DNA from: Butyriboletus loyo
Taxonomy: Eukaryota > Basidiomycota > Agaricomycetes > Boletales > Boletaceae
Direction of reading: 5' to 3'
DNA length: 64,000 bases
Assembly: GCA_038093515.1 (NCBI GenBank)
Contig: JBBPSI010000035.1
Location: 62,001 to 126,000, forward strand
Shown here piece after piece: positions 59,790 through 64,000 of the stretch. Numbering within the stretch: the stretch's first letter is position 1; the number at the start of each line of letters is the position of its first letter. The position numbers and the translations under genes were made by a program. The notes below the pieces were generated by a model that saw only the letters and a list, made by a program, of their open reading frames with translations, ran no database searches and was not told where the DNA came from.

Positions 59790-61453
59790 ATGAATCGCGA
59801 CACACACCCCGATGTCCTCGACCAAGGAACACACAACGGTAAGCTTCAGTGATTTGGTGCACATTGCAATGAGAGGGTATCAATGCAGTCTTCGGTATAA
59901 AAGGCACTGTCAAGACATGTGGTGAGAAGATGTGATGGTTGGTCCCAATCGATGGGCTCATCCTGCCACAAGGTCAGCCCCGACAACCGAAAGATCGCTA
60001 TAACGAACCGACGATGCACGCGGGAATTCCTGAAAAAAACAAGGGAGTGAACTCCACAACACATCGCGACATCTCTTACCTTCCCCTAGGAACTCGGAGG
60101 AAGGTCTCGGTCGGAGCGCCGAAAACCAAAAGCAAGTATTCGAATCAGAACGTCCTGCTGGAATTGACTCGTGTATGGTGTTTAAAGCTCTATTTTATGT
60201 TTCTCTCAGTCGCCAATCAACTCCCGTACACTTCCCTCAAATGGAAACATACGTCGGAACCTCTACGTGCTCGGTTTGCCGTTCGACCTCACAAAGTAAG
60301 ATCATTTGCCCGCCCAATCGTATAAGCTCACTCATCTCTAGGTCCGAGTTCGCCAAGATCTTTGAACCCTATGGAACCGTGACCCACGCCGTCATTTTGG
60401 CTACCTTGGACAGCGCTTCTCGCCGGCGTGGTTTTATTGTAATGTCAACCCATCAAGAAGCCAAGGCAGCGATGGATACGTTATCGCGCACACATATAGG
60501 GTTCTCGTTCAATTTACTTGTCGTTTAATCATTCTTTGACATTCTCCTCAGGGGACATATGCTTGATGTCTCATGGGCTGTAGTCCAACGTTCCCAAGGT
60601 CCTGTGTCCCAGTATGACTTAGCGTTGCCTAACTGGATTCTACCATAGGCTTCTTGGATGGAGCGGATCGCACGATGATGCTCGCCATCTCCACCCCTTC
60701 CATTTCTGAACCAGATCGGCTTTATCACATCCCCGACGGATCAGAAGACCAGACAACCAATCACTGGAAGCTTACCCACATACCGACCTCGAAACTTCTG
60801 GTGTCCAATTTATCTACCATATTGTTCACACAGGTCTCGGACTTACACCCACTTTTTTATCCGTTTGGGCCCATCAAAGACATCAAGATTCTTGGATCGT
60901 CGCCTGTCGGGACCCTAGACTCAGCCGTTACAGCTATGGTTGAATACGTGAATGTTTCGAGTGCTCAAGAAGCGAAAGACACGTTACAATTCCAGTCATA
61001 TGCTGGTCGTCCTATCGAGGCTCACTATATCTGTGACCCAGGCATGCCGACGCACACAAGGCCTTCTCCGTTCCTCTCTGGGTCATTTTTGGGGCACGGA
61101 AAATCCTCTGATATCGGTCTCAACCCATTCGCTGTTCCCTTCGATATGGCCTCACGCTTCTCCACGGGAGGTCGGATATACAACTCTCGTTATAGCGCAG
61201 CAATCCCAAGTGGACTACCTAGCGACGCCCCTTTTGCTCCACAGCCTTTTCCAGCGTACACCAGGCCCTATATAACGGATGCTATCTCTAGGTCTAGTTC
61301 TGCGACGAGTTCGACGTAAGTAATTCGTGCTAACGTTAAAAATGCTTTTTTCGACATTATGTTAGCTGGAGCTATGATGGTCGTCCGCTCAGGCCTTTGC
61401 GCACATCGCACTCGTCTCTCAGCCGTGCCAACACCTATACCTCGTATGCTTAG
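59790..61453 (+). CDS. RNA-binding protein with two RRM domains
   Basis: Exon 1 (MNRDTHPDVLDQGTHN) is followed by several short exons. The first RRM starts with NLYVLGLPFDLTK (RNP2, ~60255-60295), crosses an intron, and continues SEFAKIFEPYGTVTHAVI and RRRGFIVMSTHQEA (RNP1, ~60425). The second RRM has KLLVSNLSTILFTQV with LHPLFYPFGPIKDIKIL and AMVEYVNVSSAQEA (~60790-60970). A Gly/Ser/Pro-rich C-terminus follows, and after a last intron (61316-61364) the stop is at 61451-61453. The layout is like MSSP/ELAV-type single-strand RNA-binding proteins. It probably controls mRNA fate, but the targets are unknown. Confidence 0.85.
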
Positions 61454-62537
61454 GGCCTTAAAAGCATCGACCGCACATCCGTCAAGACGCTTTCATGCTC
61501 AGCACAATAAAACTCGGAAAACCTCGCTCTCACCTCGATCATCGCGCGATAACTTCAAGCCCAATGCCACTTCTCGGTGTGATAATATGGGATCATGTAT
61601 ATTCTTTTGTATAACGCGGAACTGTGCACTTGTATAAATGGTTGTACCCTTTAATTGTAAGTATGTATGCTTGTAGGGTTCTAGATACATATTTTAATGT
61701 GAAGTCGAGTCGTCCATGTTCATAATCGCGAGCCTCTTGTTCTTTAGCTCACAGAGGATCACTCTATGTTGGGCTTGAACCAATGTGTTTGATCATCCAC
61801 CTGTTTCGGTGAGCACATGTAGAACGAAATGCCCTCCGGGTTCAGACAGCTGACCGACGAAGGCTCGACATTCAGAATCATGAACACGAACACGGCCTGT
61901 ATTCCGCACTTTTGTCCGGTGCTCTCAGGGCTTATGCATCGGGTGTGTACGCCGCGATCGTCAAGCCTCCGTTCCAATACGGTCTAAAGGTCGTTGAGCT
62001 TGGGACGATCTGGGATATGTGAGCGTAGTGTCGACGAGTGGACAGCAGATCTTCGCAAAGTGCTGGTGCATAGTCCGAGTCTTTGGATACGAACGTCTTG
62101 GTGATGTGAGTGTCCACCTGGCCGATTTCGTTTCTGCGTGTCCAGAGGGATCGAGTCATGTCGATGCTTGCTACTCAACGAGCATGGCCGTTCTCCATGT
62201 GTTGCGATCGTTCCAGACCTTGTCCACCAGAGCAACGGAGGGCGACCGACCGAGGCGCACACTTGTATCGTTCGCTCTGCATAAACAACAATGTATAGGC
62301 AGGCAGGTCGAGAAAAAACGACGTCTGTGAAATAGATGATGCACAGAAGTATCCGCCATAAAAGTAAAGGATACAAAAAAGATGTGCACTGTGCCCAGAC
62401 CACCAAAGAGAAACAAGTGCCTGCGTCTGGGGGGCTAAAGTAATAGGAGGAAAGCAACGAGAGCGAGTAGATGATCTCGTGGAGATAACGGGCTGGCGGG
62501 TCCCGATCGAAAGTTCATCCGTGACCGTCAGTCGAAA
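61454..62537. other. Gene-poor region before the GH16 gene
   Basis: The first ~200 bases are the 3' flank of the RRM gene. Minus-strand frames between 61759 and 62457 overlap and none shows a family or consistent splicing. They could hold an unrecognised small gene, but I cannot support one. Confidence 0.3.
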
Positions 62538-64000
62538 TCAGAAAAGGTGAGCGAGAAGTGTGGTAGCGAAGACGATAGCTACGAGGACACCATGCATGCC
62601 ATTCCCATCGGTCAACGAGCTCGCGCCGTTAATAGTCGAGACATTAGAGAAGGCGATAGACGGTGTGTCGAGCGTCGAGTTAGGACCATAGACGTAAGAG
62701 GTAATTCCAGGACCAGGGGCCGTGGAGTCGTTGCACTGCACAGAGACAGATTGGAAGACTGCGTAGAAGTGGCCTGGCCAATCGTGAGCCTTGGTAAGCA
62801 AACACAGTTGGTACAACGTACCGGCTGAAACATAATCGGGGTCGTCCCACTTGACCAAACCTCCACTCCAGTTAATAGTGCCCTGAGGTTCCGAGGAAAT
62901 GCCAGCAGCCCAAAGGCTATGCGATCGGTAGTGAGTATCAACCAGCCCAGTCTATTCTTAGGAAGCTATACCTGAGCTGGATGCGGCTGGGGGTGCTGGG
63001 GAACTCGCTGACACCGGTAACGTTGTTGATGCAATCAGTAGCTAATATGGTCCGAGTGGCATTGCCGTCAATCAAGAAAGTCAAGGAGTCGGGTTGCCAG
63101 TCGATCTAATGTGCAGATATTAAGATCATAACGCATTACTGCACATCGAGAGGAACGCACGGTATAATCATGGAAGTTACCATATGTATCTGTGAGGCCG
63201 GTCTCGGTGACACCGTCGGTAATGGAAGCTACAAGGCTTGTTTGTGAACAGAGAGGAGAGGGCGTTCGGCAAGCTTACGGATGGCGCCTTGCCAAAAGTA
63301 ATTGGTTTGAGCTTCGGTGGTTTGGTTGCCTGGAAACTCCCAATCGATTTCGTCTTTGATGCTGCTCATGGTGATGAATGCAGTGACAACACCAGCCCAA
63401 CGGCCGGTTTTGACTGGAACATGCGAGTCAGATGAGGCGGAGAAAAGGGCGGAGTGTGCATACACCGAGCAGTGATTTGACCATAATGGACGTAGCGGGT
63501 GGAAGACAGCAGAGTACCACCACCGTGCTCAGTGAGGGTGAGAGCAATGGCAGCCTCTCCATCTGTGGTTGTATTGAGGATGGAGCCCTGCTCGAGTACC
63601 CAGTCTGCATGAAGATGGTGTGGATTCATTTCTTTCTAAATTCAAGTTGGACATACCGTATTCGCTTGCATTACCGTTGAAGTAGGTATAATTGGACAGG
63701 ATACGGGAGGTGTCGGAGAGAGTAAACTGGGCGGTGAAGGTGAATACCACGCTTGTCTTGTTGAGGTGTTTTTTCTTACGTTGGCACTCTGACATACGGG
63801 ATTGGGCTTACAGGAGTTCAAGGAGTAGGAACTGATGGGGTTACATCCTCCCAGGCAGTACTATTCATACTACAGATTAGCAGGGCATATTAAAGTGAAA
63901 TCGGGTTGGACTGACATAGCCATCTCCACAGAAGCCATATTCACCTAATTGGTCGTGAAGAATATAAGAAAAGACGGTATCGGATATAGAGCTTACTGCA
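62538..64000 (-). CDS. GPI-anchored GH16 cell-wall glycosidase/transglycosylase (5' end outside window)
   Basis: Minus strand, entering from the right edge. Early exons give a cysteine-rich start (GFCGDGY, CLGGCNP, SCKPNPVCQSAN) typical of fungal CRH-like proteins, then ADWVLEQGSILNTTT and STRYVHYGQITAR. The catalytic exon has SSIKDEIDWEFPGN with TNYFWQG (GH16 DExD signature, nucleophile and acid/base Glu, ~63360). Then come YGNFHDY with TIDWQPDSLTFLIDG and INWSGGLVKWDDPDY. The C-terminus has N-glycosylation sites and a hydrophobic GPI-attachment tail (GVLVAIVFATTLLAHLF) ending at 62538. Such enzymes cut and rejoin chitin-glucan or beta-glucan at the wall. The signal peptide lies beyond position 64000. 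Confidence 0.85.

Overview
The window is nuclear DNA from a filamentous basidiomycete. Nearly every gene is broken by several short introns (about 45-60 bp, GT-AG, one GC-AG). The set of conserved genes (NMD3, SPF1, SEC23, DAM1, EXO1, PIG-P, MTHFS, GH16 wall enzyme) is fungal. The WD40, TPR and HET-domain genes, the intradiol dioxygenases and the general style suggest a Rhizoctonia/Ceratobasidium-like agaricomycete. That placement is an inference, because no rRNA or marker gene is present.

Layout. 1-18.6 kb is a decayed, repeatedly duplicated block. An intact NMD3 (1.2-3.2 kb) and an intact MFS transporter (15.1-17.4 kb) bracket relics of both genes, two 7-bladed WD40 genes (4.7-6.7 kb and 12.6-14.7 kb), two tandem ~0.6-kb repeats that each carry a ~95-bp hairpin built from WD40 coding sequence, and two broken copies of a TPR-HET gene. 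18.6-27.1 kb is a conserved secretory-pathway stretch: SPF1 (P5A ATPase, minus strand), a small unknown gene, and SEC23 (plus strand).

27.6-32.8 kb holds the most striking gene, a single multi-exon gene whose product would join a 7-bladed WD40 propeller, a TPR array and a C-terminal HET domain. Its TPR portion contains no CpG at all over about 1.9 kb, while both flanks are CpG-rich. A WD40 relic on the opposite strand sits just behind it. This gene and the relics upstream appear to belong to one family of nonself-recognition (heterokaryon incompatibility-like) proteins.

34.2-45.6 kb carries DAM1 (kinetochore), a large Ser/His-rich unknown protein, a secreted aspartic protease and a cytochrome P450. 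45.6-50.2 kb holds two copies of an intradiol (catechol/hydroxyquinol-type) dioxygenase, one broken and one intact, on either side of a Ty3/gypsy retrotransposon relic. 50.8-62 kb is conserved housekeeping DNA: EXO1, a C2H2 transcription factor, PIG-P and 5-formyl-THF cyclo-ligase sharing a divergent promoter, a RAD51/RecA-family ATPase and a two-RRM RNA-binding protein. The window ends inside a GPI-anchored GH16 cell-wall enzyme.

All splice sites were read by eye, so exon edges and 5' ends should be treated as predictions. I saw no rRNA, tRNA or CRISPR array.
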